A program made the position numbers and the translations under genes. From Candidatus Poseidoniaceae archaeon (GTDB lineage: Archaea > Thermoplasmatota > Poseidoniia > Poseidoniales > Poseidoniaceae): 64,000 nucleotides of DNA. Positions 19,987 to 30,078 of this stretch are shown here, piece after piece. The notes under the pieces are model-generated. The model saw only the letters and a list, made by a program, of their open reading frames with translations, did no database searches and was not told the origin of the DNA. The stretch spans positions 1 through 64,000 of the forward strand of contig JAOMOG010000003.1 of NCBI GenBank assembly GCA_028353405.1, written 5' to 3'. How positions within the stretch are numbered: the first letter of the stretch is position 1; every line of letters starts with the position of its first letter.

Positions 19987-20022
19987 ATGAGTCCCCTACT
20001 GTGATTGTTTTCAAATTGTGTT

Positions 20023-21240
20023 TTAGATGTAGGCAATGAGTTCATTGACAACAATTGACCATGGTAGAATTAATATCGGAGTTAATAATCTGATAAAGAC
20101 TGCTTGCGGCCTTGATAATTTATTTGTAGATAATTGCAAAAAACCGATAATAATTGAGCATATTAGTGTTGTCAGAGAGCCTGCAACAACCACGATAAAT
20201 TGCAAACCTTCAAGGAAAATATATGAAGAAATAGTAGTCAATACAGCACCTGTCAAAATTGGAATTATTATCGCTCTTGGCGTTGCAGTATTTGCTTGCC
20301 ACCAATCTAGCGCTCGGTTTTCGCGTAGCAGATTTACAACCGGATCACCACAAAGGCCAGCAACAAATGCTGGTAACAATACAAATCCCATTTTGAGTCC
20401 AAGTAAATTCTTCAATTCAAATGGCTCAACCATTGACAATAAAATTCCCAATGTGAGAAAACCAGCGATTCCATTATTGGCAAAACCAGCTTTTGTTTTG
20501 AGATTATATGAAAAACCAGACATTATCCAATTGGTTGATTTCACACTTTCAACCTCTTGTAATTGCCAGACATCACCACTTGGAGGTTTTTGCTCAGTAT
20601 CGTGATTAAGATTATTGATGCGAGTTGCGCATTTTATAATTCGTTTGTCGTGCGTGGCAATCAAGAAGGCATGACCAGCCAAACGAAGGCTAGTGATGTG
20701 TTGACTTAGTACCTGGATTGCATCATCATCCAATCCGGAATCAGGTTCATCCAGTAAAATAAGGCGGGGTGATTTAGAAACCATTGCCGGTAAAAGGCCG
20801 GCGATTACGGAAACTTTACGTTGCTGTCCACCGGATAGATGGGCGATCAAATCATTGCTACGGTGATCAAGTGAGTATTGTTTCAGTATCGGTGCCAAGT
20901 CTATTTTTGTTTGACAAATGGACATCATATTGTTGAGGTGTTCAGCGATTGTATCGCTTCCGACTAGCCCATTTTGTTGTAGTGTCAGTCCGAAAGGCAC
21001 AGTTGGGGGCTTTCTGCGACCTTCACTATCGATTACCAATTTCCCATGTTGTAATACTTGGCCTTTTTCAAGAGGTAGAATACGTGCTGCTGCCTCAATA
21101 ACTGTTGATTTTCCGCATCCATTTTCACCGTGCAGTACTACGACTTCGCCCGATGAAACCTGCAAGGAAAAATCGCTTACAACAATACCCATGCCGCGAC
21201 GAATTTCAACCGACTCAAAGGCCAGCAACACATCGGACAT
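20023..21240 (-). CDS. CcmA-type ABC ATPase fused to a C-terminal multi-TM CcmB-like domain
   Basis: Walker A HGENGCGKST, LSGGQQRKVSVIAGLL signature, LILLDEPDSGLDDD; C-terminal TM domain with LLRENRALDWWQANTATPRAIIIPILTG. Confidence 0.7.
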   Translation of the reverse strand: MSDVLLAFESVEIRRGMGIVVSDFSLQVSSGEVVVLHGENGCGKSTVIEAAARILPLEKGQVLQHGKLVIDSEGRRKPPTVPFGLTLQQNGLVGSDTIAEHLNNMMSICQTKIDLAPILKQYSLDHRSNDLIAHLSGGQQRKVSVIAGLLPAMVSKSPRLILLDEPDSGLDDDAIQVLSQHITSLRLAGHAFLIATHDKRIIKCATRINNLNHDTEQKPPSGDVWQLQEVESVKSTNWIMSGFSYNLKTKAGFANNGIAGFLTLGILLSMVEPFELKNLLGLKMGFVLLPAFVAGLCGDPVVNLLRENRALDWWQANTATPRAIIIPILTGAVLTTISSYIFLEGLQFIVVVAGSLTTLICSIIIGFLQLSTNKLSRPQAVFIRLLTPILILPWSIVVNELIAYI

Positions 21241-21361
21241 ATCATTTGCACAATGCCCTACTTATTCGCTTTTCTCACAGAGTGCTAGAATACAAATTTG
21301 ATAACTATTCTCGCAATAAATGATAAGTCCGGAGCCTTAAACCACAAACATGGGCTATGCT

Positions 21362-22384
21362 ATGTCAGTTTTCGGCATCGCTGAATGGTTCTTGTTGTTG
21401 CTTTGGTTTGCAGTCCTTATAGGTCCACTAATTTATGCAAAAATAAATGAAACATCATATGCACTTTCTCTAACCGTTTCGGTATTATTTGGATATGTTA
21501 TCCAAGTGGTTTGTACACTTTTCGCACAGTGGGGTTTAGTGGAATATTGGGTCTGGTCTGACTTCGTATTAATTCCTTCAAGGGCGTCTTCGCCGCTGTG
21601 GATTCATACATTATTTTCAGCAGGATTCTTGCATGCAGATGCTCTACACGTTCTCGGAAATACTGTAATATTGGCCTTAATTGGAATACCTCTAGAGCAA
21701 AGGTTGGGAGGAAAACGCTATCTTCAAATATATTTCATTGGATTATTCGGTGGTTCATTTGCTTGGTATATTTTTAATTCCGCTTCCAATACTCCTTCGC
21801 TCGGAGCTAGTGGGGCAGCCTTTGGATTACTCGGAGCTTATTTGGCTGGATGGCCGAGGGATGAAATACCATTTCCGCTAATATTGATTCGCAAATGGCC
21901 TGTGACATTAATCGCATTACTTTACTTCGCACTTGAAATTATGAGAGCGTTTGATGCCATGGCTTTGGGCAAGGGTACGAATGTCGCTCATATGGCACAC
22001 CTTGGTGGCTTTGTTGCAACATATTTGGCGCTTCCATTGGTGGCCAAAGGTGGCCCATATGCACTGGGAGTAAACGATGGCGGACCTGTAGGTCAAAGTT
22101 CACTTTCTTTGCGAATGAAACAAATGAAATCTTCTATGATCAGCCTTAATGATTTACCCGACCCTTGGAGTGCAGGTGGATTTGAATTGCCAAAGAATGT
22201 TAAGGAAACTTTACAGAAATTAAGAGATTCAGGGGATGAGGCAGAAACTAGAATCGCATGGATGGAACATTTAGCCAATCAATCAGAATGTCCTGTTTGT
22301 GGTGAAGGTATCGGCATGGTTGAAAGAAATGATGGCCCAACAATCCAATGTTCAAAAAAACCACACCATTTCCATTGGCCTTGA
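21362..22384 (+). CDS. Rhomboid family intramembrane serine protease with C-terminal zinc-ribbon-like tail
   Basis: HADALHVLGNTVILALIG, LGASGAAFGLLGAYLAGW (catalytic Ser), NVAHMAHLGGFVATYLAL (catalytic His); tail CPVCGEGIGMVERNDGPTIQCSKKPHHFHW. Confidence 0.85.
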   Translation: MSVFGIAEWFLLLLWFAVLIGPLIYAKINETSYALSLTVSVLFGYVIQVVCTLFAQWGLVEYWVWSDFVLIPSRASSPLWIHTLFSAGFLHADALHVLGNTVILALIGIPLEQRLGGKRYLQIYFIGLFGGSFAWYIFNSASNTPSLGASGAAFGLLGAYLAGWPRDEIPFPLILIRKWPVTLIALLYFALEIMRAFDAMALGKGTNVAHMAHLGGFVATYLALPLVAKGGPYALGVNDGGPVGQSSLSLRMKQMKSSMISLNDLPDPWSAGGFELPKNVKETLQKLRDSGDEAETRIAWMEHLANQSECPVCGEGIGMVERNDGPTIQCSKKPHHFHWP

Positions 22385-22420
22385 CTCCCCCGCCCCTAAA
22401 GGGGCAGGGGAGAGTGTCAA
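22381..22420. mobile_element. Solo 40-bp hairpin resembling IS200/IS605-type palindromic end (putative PATE/MITE remnant)
   Basis: TTGACTCCCCCGCCCCT AA AGGGGCAGGGGAGAGTGTCAA; imperfect palindrome with terminal TTGAC/GTCAA, one mismatch and a 4-nt bulge; no transposase nearby. Confidence 0.4.
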
Positions 22421-22474
22421 GTGGTGGATAGTCTCAAAGGTGAGAGGTGTATCCATCACAAATGGGGTGTGCGT

Positions 22475-25400
22475 ATGCAATTTCAAAGGATATCTAAAAG
22501 CCACTGGACTTCACTGCTTTTGGTGTTAATGTTCTTGATTGCTGACTTGAGTGCATTTGGAACCGCTTCAGCAACGAACTTGGACCAAGAAGAGACATCA
22601 GCGGTTCAATTTGCGGAGCCTATTTTTATCGACGGTCTACCTCCTTTAATGTGTGAAGATAGCTATTGTAAGCGCCCTTTAAGGATGATCGATAGGGATG
22701 GTCGTGACGCATCTGAGGCAGACGGGTGGTGGCACGGATACGGTCCAGATTTAGACTGGAATGGCATGGATGATCGCTTACAAAGAGTTCTTGTAGGATA
22801 CGATTCAATATCTCCTACTGCGATAATTGGCGAAGACGGTAGAAAAACCGTCGCCATCGTCGTAGACTTTGCATGGCATCCGGATGAAACGGATGAATAT
22901 TCACTAAAGCAAATCCTCGAATCCCATTCCTGGGTTGGCGAAGATAACGGTGCTTGGTTTCAAGTATTGGATAGCATTGATTCAATCGCGGTAGACAAAG
23001 TCCCAGTAAGTGCATTAATGGACATCTATTTCCTTGAAGGTGTAGTTGTTGTTGAAATGCAGAATGTAATGATTCCATTCAATAATGTTGCATCAAAGGC
23101 GGCACGTTCATTGCCAAGTGATGAATATCCTTCAAGTGCATATGAAAGAGATTACACCGGAGCAGGAGTTGTTGTTGCAGTTCTTGATACAGGAGTGGAC
23201 AATGAACATCGTTCATTAAACGATTTTGATGATAATGACGATGAACCAGACTTAGATGCGACATCATATAATGACCAAAAATGGCTAGCTGGATATGATG
23301 CAACTTCATCAGCGAGTAATCCGGATGGAACTCAAGATCCAGATGATGGAAATGGCCATGGCACTCACGTTGCAGGTTCAGCAGTTGGAACCGGTGGCTC
23401 TTCAAGAACGGAGATGGGTACTGGTCCTGGGGCATTTTTAGTCGATATTAAAGTCCTATCAGATGCTGGTGGAACAAATTCACAATCTTCTCTGAGTGGG
23501 ATTCAATGGATGATAAATAATGTAGATACTGACTGGGGTGTTAATTCATCTGGCAGAGGAATACAAGTCGGTTCGATGTCCTTCGGCTCAATTTCATCGC
23601 CGTTAAATCCTGGTGATGAGGGTGATAATGGTTCTGGCAGCGAAGCGCGATTGATCAACGATGCGACAACCGCAGGAATCGTTTGTGTTGTAGCAATGGG
23701 TAATGATGGTGCTAAGAGAGTACCATCTCCTGCAAGTGCAGATGGTGCGATTTCAGTCGGCGCTGTAGATGATAGAGACAGCATCGATAGAGAAGATGAC
23801 ATAATGGCTTCCTATTCCAACTGGGGGCCGCGCTTAAGCGATGGTGATGATGATGATTGGGATGAATTAAAGCCAGATATAACCTCTTATGGTACGGGCA
23901 TAAATTCTGCTTCAGCAGCAACAGGAGCATCTTTTCCAGGGCAACCAGAAAGGCCTATGGCGGATTCTGGTTATGAATCAAAGGATGGAACGAGCATGGC
24001 AACCCCTATTGCTTCAGGAATAGTTGCAACATTATTGCAAGCAAAGCCGAACCTTACTCCACAAGAGGTCAAAGATCTCTTGAGGAATTCAAGCGAGCAA
24101 AGAGGTGAAATCAGTGAATCTTCAATTTCAAATAGATGGAATGAAAAATGGGGCTTCGGCCTAATCGATGCTTCTTGTGCAATAGACATGGCTTTGCAAC
24201 TTGGATGTGGTAGCGGTGGTGGACTCCAATATGGAAATGGAAGCGAAAATGATGTTAGTATTAATTATCCAAGTAATGATACGTGGTTAATCGAAGGCGA
24301 CATGGTTAGATTTTCTGGAAGTCTGATTGGAGACAATGCATCTGAATATGGTGAAGTACAAATCGCAATTGAACAATATCGCTTTAACAACAGTTGTTGT
24401 GGTTCTAAGCCGGACGATGTTGAATTATTGAAAAATTGGACTACGGTCGGTGGTGCTTTACCTGATTGGTTCTTAGATGTTTCAATCAAACCCAGCTGGG
24501 TTGTATCTAATGAAAATTATACCAAGGTGGCTGTTAGAGCACTAAAAGAACTTGGAGATGGGTCTGCAATCGCGGTTAGAACAGTCAATATCGGTCGTAT
24601 GGCTATGGGTCTTTCAAGTCCAGAAACAAGTGAAACCTTAATTGGAAATATTCAATTTGAGGGGACACATGATGCAATTGAACCTGACAGAATTGAATAT
24701 CAAATAAATAACGATGAGTGGGAGACTGGTTATGAAATTTCAACTTCCAATAATCAGTGGTCTATCAATTGGGATTCTACCGAAGTAGATGATGGGTCAC
24801 ATATAATCTCCTTCCGTCTTGTTAATGAAAGTGGAATCAAATCAGAAACGATTAGGTACATGTATGATGTAGATAACATGCCTCCTCAATCAGAATTACA
24901 ATTTATTGGTGTAGTGCAAATATTGGAACAAGGGTTGCCAGTACATAGCGCAATTGCTGGTTCTTTGCTTGAAGTTGATTTCACAATAGGCAATTATGGT
25001 GATTTAGCCGCCACAGAAATCGCGGTTGATTTGATAGCACCCGGAAGTAGTTCTGAAACATATCCTTCGGGAGTAATAGTCGAAAGACTCGATGAAGGAG
25101 AAAGTACGCAATTGAAATTATATTGGTGGGCTACTGAAGCAGGAGTCCACAATGTGACAATAAACATTGATGAAGATGATGCAGACAATTCAAACAATCA
25201 ATACACATTCTCATTCACAGTTGAAGAGAGGCCAGTTGAGGCAATGCTCCGCTTTATGCAGGGGGCGGTCACTACTTATCCCGAGATTCCTATGCCGGGA
25301 ATAGCATATTCCATTAATGTGAGAATTGACAATTTGGGGCAATCAGATGCAACAGATCTTACTATGCGTCTAGAGAAGAGAATAGATGCATTGGGATGGC

Positions 25401-27409
25401 AAGAGATTACAGAAGAATCAATAATGGTTGTCGAAGGTTCATCTTCTGCTTCAGGGCATGCAACAGTTTCATTCCAAGATATTAACCCTGAAGTGGGATA
25501 TATATTCTACCGTGCGACTTTGTTAGGGGATGGAGTTGAGGCAAGTGAAAGCATCCACTACTTTTACACGATACTCGATGAAGTTAGTTTAGGTTCTCAA
25601 GTAAGAATCAATCTGGTGGAAGATGAAGTGGCATTAGAATTTGTAGGATTGGATGATGGAGCATTGTTGTTTACTACTATCAATGGTGAGTTACATGTTA
25701 GAACCATCACAAAATTAATGTCGATGCCAGGTGATGTAAAATTGGAACAGAATTGGGGTGGAGAACTTGCTGTTAGTCAACGTGAAGATGGTTTGGTTCA
25801 AGCAGTATGGAATCGTAAGACAATCAGTGTTGAGGGCTATACTTACACCGACTTGGCAATGAGTGCGATTTCAGCAAGTGGCGAAACTACACCAGAGCAA
25901 TCCTTGATGGCTCCATTGAAATTAACCGAAGGTTCGTACTGGGGGCTCTCCATCGACCAAGATGATGGAAAAATGGTAATTGCAGGCTATCAAAGAGATA
26001 TTTCAACCGGAGGCTCGTGGCAAGATATAACCTCAATATTCACCCTAACTTCTGAAACACCAGATGCCCAAGGTTCTTGGGGCAATCCAGTAATTGTGTT
26101 ATCAGATATAGACATTAGCCGAAGTAAAGGAGATTCACTGACTATAGCCCTCGGTTCAGAAGAATTACACATTATTTACCAAGAAATTAGAGACGATGTT
26201 ACTGGATTAGAACGCGTCGGTTTGATGTATACTCGTGGCGATTCATCAACTTCTTCATGGGGTTTCCAAACATCGATAGGCGATGATGCATCATTAGCAT
26301 CAATGGTCTTAGAGGAAGGAGAAGATGGAGAAGTAATCTATGCAGCTTGGAGAGAAGGAAAAGGAAAAGAAGCAAAGATGACTTACACAATTACCGATAG
26401 ACTGTGGTCAGGCAATGCTAATCACGTTAGTGCGCCAGGAATGTCTAATCTCAAAATGAATCCGACCACACGTGGAGTTCAATTATTATTTGATGAAATC
26501 AATCTCTATGGTCCTGTAACTCGTTATGGACTATTGTTACAGGATATGACTCTAACAGACTATTCTGTTTCCAATGTTTTGACTGAAGGTTTCCTTTCTG
26601 GATATGCTGGCATGGAATATGATGGCCTGATAATGCTATCTTCCGCTAGTGGTAGTCTGACCTTGAAACCTCTTGCTGCATACAATGAAGGTACCAAAGA
26701 GGTTGAAGATATCCCATTTTTAGAAAGTTTACTATCTTACTTGCCGGGGGATGAAGGAACAAAGAAGTCTATCTTAATCGGAACAGTTGTAGCAGTGCTC
26801 ATCTTCTTGGTATTTATGTTCGTTTCAGTTAGTTCTTCTTCGCGCCGTAGAGATCTAGAATTGATACAATCAAAGGTCGATGATAAAACAGATGATTCTG
26901 TTGAGATAATGATAAATCCAGAGGAAGATGATGGACCACTGCTGGCAATTGATAGGGAAGAAGATGAATTGGTTGTTACAGATGCCATTGTTATGATGGA
27001 GGATGAAGAGAAACCATCACTCGGAGATTCACTCACAGAGAAGTCTGAAAGTGGTGAAGGAAGCGCCCGTCTTGAAAGAAGAATTCACAGAAAGGAAAAG
27101 AGAGAGCAGCAGGAAATGTTCGATGAAATAAGCAAAAATCTTCCTCCTTTGGCTTCTTTGAACCAGGCTCCAAGCGATGCAGTCTTGCTCGATACATCCC
27201 AGTTGCCACCATTACCTGAACTTCCTCCACTTGGAGACCTTCCACCGTTAGGGCAACTACCACCATTGGCAGGATTGCCTCCATTGCTTGGAATCGCACC
27301 ACCACAAAGAGATGTCGTATGTTCTAGTTGTGAGGCCAAGTTCACAGTCAAGGACATGACTAGAAAGAGTGTCTCGTGCCCGATATGTTCTCATGTCACT
27401 GAATTCTGA
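22475..27409 (+). CDS. Giant membrane-anchored subtilisin-like (S8) serine protease with CARDB-like domains, TM, LPPL-repeat and cytoplasmic zinc ribbon
   Basis: VVVAVLDTGVD, DGNGHGTHVAGS, KDGTSMATPIASG catalytic triad motifs; signal peptide from ATG 22475; TM KKSILIGTVVAVLIFLVFMFVSV; C-term CSSCEAKF...CPICSHVTEF. Confidence 0.88.
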   Translation: MQFQRISKSHWTSLLLVLMFLIADLSAFGTASATNLDQEETSAVQFAEPIFIDGLPPLMCEDSYCKRPLRMIDRDGRDASEADGWWHGYGPDLDWNGMDDRLQRVLVGYDSISPTAIIGEDGRKTVAIVVDFAWHPDETDEYSLKQILESHSWVGEDNGAWFQVLDSIDSIAVDKVPVSALMDIYFLEGVVVVEMQNVMIPFNNVASKAARSLPSDEYPSSAYERDYTGAGVVVAVLDTGVDNEHRSLNDFDDNDDEPDLDATSYNDQKWLAGYDATSSASNPDGTQDPDDGNGHGTHVAGSAVGTGGSSRTEMGTGPGAFLVDIKVLSDAGGTNSQSSLSGIQWMINNVDTDWGVNSSGRGIQVGSMSFGSISSPLNPGDEGDNGSGSEARLINDATTAGIVCVVAMGNDGAKRVPSPASADGAISVGAVDDRDSIDREDDIMASYSNWGPRLSDGDDDDWDELKPDITSYGTGINSASAATGASFPGQPERPMADSGYESKDGTSMATPIASGIVATLLQAKPNLTPQEVKDLLRNSSEQRGEISESSISNRWNEKWGFGLIDASCAIDMALQLGCGSGGGLQYGNGSENDVSINYPSNDTWLIEGDMVRFSGSLIGDNASEYGEVQIAIEQYRFNNSCCGSKPDDVELLKNWTTVGGALPDWFLDVSIKPSWVVSNENYTKVAVRALKELGDGSAIAVRTVNIGRMAMGLSSPETSETLIGNIQFEGTHDAIEPDRIEYQINNDEWETGYEISTSNNQWSINWDSTEVDDGSHIISFRLVNESGIKSETIRYMYDVDNMPPQSELQFIGVVQILEQGLPVHSAIAGSLLEVDFTIGNYGDLAATEIAVDLIAPGSSSETYPSGVIVERLDEGESTQLKLYWWATEAGVHNVTINIDEDDADNSNNQYTFSFTVEERPVEAMLRFMQGAVTTYPEIPMPGIAYSINVRIDNLGQSDATDLTMRLEKRIDALGWQEITEESIMVVEGSSSASGHATVSFQDINPEVGYIFYRATLLGDGVEASESIHYFYTILDEVSLGSQVRINLVEDEVALEFVGLDDGALLFTTINGELHVRTITKLMSMPGDVKLEQNWGGELAVSQREDGLVQAVWNRKTISVEGYTYTDLAMSAISASGETTPEQSLMAPLKLTEGSYWGLSIDQDDGKMVIAGYQRDISTGGSWQDITSIFTLTSETPDAQGSWGNPVIVLSDIDISRSKGDSLTIALGSEELHIIYQEIRDDVTGLERVGLMYTRGDSSTSSWGFQTSIGDDASLASMVLEEGEDGEVIYAAWREGKGKEAKMTYTITDRLWSGNANHVSAPGMSNLKMNPTTRGVQLLFDEINLYGPVTRYGLLLQDMTLTDYSVSNVLTEGFLSGYAGMEYDGLIMLSSASGSLTLKPLAAYNEGTKEVEDIPFLESLLSYLPGDEGTKKSILIGTVVAVLIFLVFMFVSVSSSSRRRDLELIQSKVDDKTDDSVEIMINPEEDDGPLLAIDREEDELVVTDAIVMMEDEEKPSLGDSLTEKSESGEGSARLERRIHRKEKREQQEMFDEISKNLPPLASLNQAPSDAVLLDTSQLPPLPELPPLGDLPPLGQLPPLAGLPPLLGIAPPQRDVVCSSCEAKFTVKDMTRKSVSCPICSHVTEF

Positions 27410-27418
27410 GTTGATATT

Positions 27419-29239
27419 ATGTGTGGAATTTTTGGTTATATAGGCTCAAAAAGAGCAACCCCTATTCTGATTGATGGAATGAGGAGACTAGAATACCGCG
27501 GTTATGATTCCACAGGTATTGCGATCAAGGATGGAGATATTTCAATTTTCAAAAAAGTTGGAAAAGTTAGCGAAATGCGTTCAATTCTTCCACTTAATAT
27601 TCAGGGTACAAGTGGAATTGGCCATACTCGCTGGGCTACACATGGTGGAGTGACAGATGCGAATGCCCATCCACATGCTTCTGCTTCCGGTGATGTTGTA
27701 ATTGTTCATAATGGAATCATAAATAATTCTCGATTACTCAGAGCTTCATTGATGGCTCAAGGTATAGAGTTGAAGAGTGAAACCGATTCAGAAGCCTTGG
27801 CCCATATGATTGAAATTGAATTGGCAATAGATGATGATCCTGAAGCAGCAGTGAGAAGGGCACTTCAGAAAGCAGTCGGTACTTGGGGGCTTTGTGTTCT
27901 GTTCAAAAACCATGATTTGATAGTTGTTGCAAGAAATGGTTCACCTTTGGTTATTGGCAAGGGTGACGGCGAGACCTTCATTTCAAGCGATGGCCCTACT
28001 CTTTCGGAATTCACTGACAGGGTTGTCTACTTAGAAGATGGAGATATTGCAGTGGTAACAGCAACTTCTATCAAGCGTTCTAGTTTGAAAGGAGATAGTA
28101 AAAAAGTTGAAGTTACAGTTCTAGAGAAATCTTGGGGTGAAGCAGAATTAGGCGCATATGAGCATTTTATGCTTAAAGAAATACATGAACAGCCTGATGC
28201 GTTGAGACATTGTATTAGCGGCCGTTTAGATAGGGTTCGGGGAAATGGAAGGTTAGGCGGATTACGTCTCTCTCCATCAGACTTAGCAAAAGTTCCGCAT
28301 GTCCGTTTAATCGGTTGTGGAACAGCATTGAATGCTGCTGAAATAGGCCAATTATTAATTGAAAAATTAGCGAGAATACCAGCAGTAACTCATATTGCTA
28401 GTGAGTTTAGGTATAATGAACCAGTGATAAATCCAAATGCACTACACTTTGTAATTTCTCAATCCGGTGAAACAGCAGATACATTATCTGCGGTAAAAGA
28501 AATACAATTGAAAGGCGGTCAAGTACATGGAGTAATCAATGTCGTAGGATCTACTATTGCTCGCCAATGTCGACAAGGAGTGTATATTCATTCGGGACCA
28601 GAACAGTCGGTAGCATCAACAAAAGCATTCTCAAATATGGTTGCAGCTTTGACAATGTTCGCTCTCCAGGTTGGGCGTTCACGTTCTACAAGTAAGGAGC
28701 GCGGGCAAGAAATAATTCATGGTCTACAACAGATACCACATCTTATTGAAGAGTACCTTGAGAATCAAGGTCCGATAATGGAAGCGGTTGAATTAGTTAA
28801 AAACGCAAAGAGTGTATTTTTCTTAGGGCGAGGTCTTTCCGCACCAGTTGCTAAAGAAGGTGCATTAAAATTGATGGAAGTGGCCTACATTCCTTGTCTA
28901 GCATATCCGGCAGGTGAAATGAAGCATGGACCGATTGCTTTGCTAGAAGAAGGAAGTCCGATAATATTCATCGTTCCAAATGACCATGTCAAAGAGAAGA
29001 CAGTATCAGCAATTCATGAATCCAAAGCGCGTGGTGCTAAGATTATTTTAATTCATGAAGAGGGAGATGATATTAGTTTGGAAGGAGATGTCAATATTGC
29101 GATTCCGAAAGTTCACTCATTGCTATCACCACTTCTGACAGTTGTACCGTTACAATTGATCGCATATCATACTGCAATCACACTTGGACATGACGTAGAC
29201 CGTCCAAGAAACTTAGCAAAATCAGTAACAGTTGAATAA
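27419..29239 (+). CDS. glmS: Glutamine--fructose-6-phosphate aminotransferase
   Basis: MCGIFGYIGSKRATPILIDGMRRLEYRGYDSTGIA; SIS domains ISQSGETADTLSA; C-term PRNLAKSVTVE. Confidence 0.95.
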   Translation: MCGIFGYIGSKRATPILIDGMRRLEYRGYDSTGIAIKDGDISIFKKVGKVSEMRSILPLNIQGTSGIGHTRWATHGGVTDANAHPHASASGDVVIVHNGIINNSRLLRASLMAQGIELKSETDSEALAHMIEIELAIDDDPEAAVRRALQKAVGTWGLCVLFKNHDLIVVARNGSPLVIGKGDGETFISSDGPTLSEFTDRVVYLEDGDIAVVTATSIKRSSLKGDSKKVEVTVLEKSWGEAELGAYEHFMLKEIHEQPDALRHCISGRLDRVRGNGRLGGLRLSPSDLAKVPHVRLIGCGTALNAAEIGQLLIEKLARIPAVTHIASEFRYNEPVINPNALHFVISQSGETADTLSAVKEIQLKGGQVHGVINVVGSTIARQCRQGVYIHSGPEQSVASTKAFSNMVAALTMFALQVGRSRSTSKERGQEIIHGLQQIPHLIEEYLENQGPIMEAVELVKNAKSVFFLGRGLSAPVAKEGALKLMEVAYIPCLAYPAGEMKHGPIALLEEGSPIIFIVPNDHVKEKTVSAIHESKARGAKIILIHEEGDDISLEGDVNIAIPKVHSLLSPLLTVVPLQLIAYHTAITLGHDVDRPRNLAKSVTVE

Positions 29240-29998
29240 TCAATTGATTGAGAATCTTTGTTCAGATTCTTTCCAATTTAATGGCATATATCCAAGTTTG
29301 TGACGAGTATGTCGCATTTTCACAACACCAAGTTTTCTTGTAACTTCATCACCGCTTCTCTCCATGACAAGATGAACTACGCCATCAGCAAGATAGTCTT
29401 CAACACCGTATTCACCAAATTGTTTGTGATCTTCTCCAGTCATTTCACAGATGAAGAAAGAAGTAAGTCCGAGTCTTCTAACCGCTTCAAAAAGACGGAA
29501 AATCTCATCGCGAGGATTTTCCATTTTTGTTAATGTAAAGAAAGCACCCAATGAATCAAAGACTAATAATTCAAAACCAATAGATTCTCGATATGATGTT
29601 AATTGTTTAATCAATTGCCCCATCCAGTCGATACGGTTATTCATTCCTTGTTGGTCTAATTGAACTCTAAGGTCGGCTAAATCAATAATAGCGATACGGT
29701 TTCTCACACGGACGTCATCAACATTCATTCCCATGTTAGACATGTGAGAACGAAGTGAATCTTTACCTTGCTCAAGAGTGACATATATTCCACTGGTTTC
29801 ACCGTAAAGAACTGCATTGTAAAGTAATGAAAAAGAAACACTGGACTTCATTGCACCAGATGCACCAGCGACAATACAGAGGTGTTCTTTAGGTATTCCA
29901 CCTTGCATATTTTCATCTAATCCTTCAATATGGGTTGGGATTCTTTCTATCTCGTCCATGTCGGCCACTACTCGGTGGTATCCCCTACGAGTCTTCAA
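29240..29998 (-). CDS. KaiC-like RecA-superfamily ATPase
   Basis: IPTHIEGLDENMQGGIPKEHLCIVAGASGAMKSS, LLVFDSLGAFFTL Walker B, LADGVVHLVMERSGDEVTRKLGVVKMRHTRH. Confidence 0.8.
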   Translation of the reverse strand: MKTRRGYHRVVADMDEIERIPTHIEGLDENMQGGIPKEHLCIVAGASGAMKSSVSFSLLYNAVLYGETSGIYVTLEQGKDSLRSHMSNMGMNVDDVRVRNRIAIIDLADLRVQLDQQGMNNRIDWMGQLIKQLTSYRESIGFELLVFDSLGAFFTLTKMENPRDEIFRLFEAVRRLGLTSFFICEMTGEDHKQFGEYGVEDYLADGVVHLVMERSGDEVTRKLGVVKMRHTRHKLGYMPLNWKESEQRFSIN

Positions 29999-30078
29999 CC
30001 TCTCCCTTGTTCAGTTTGCTAATTTTTTGAAAATAAATCTTAAAAAAAGCAATAATCTCAAGCCCCTTAGGTGTGGAT

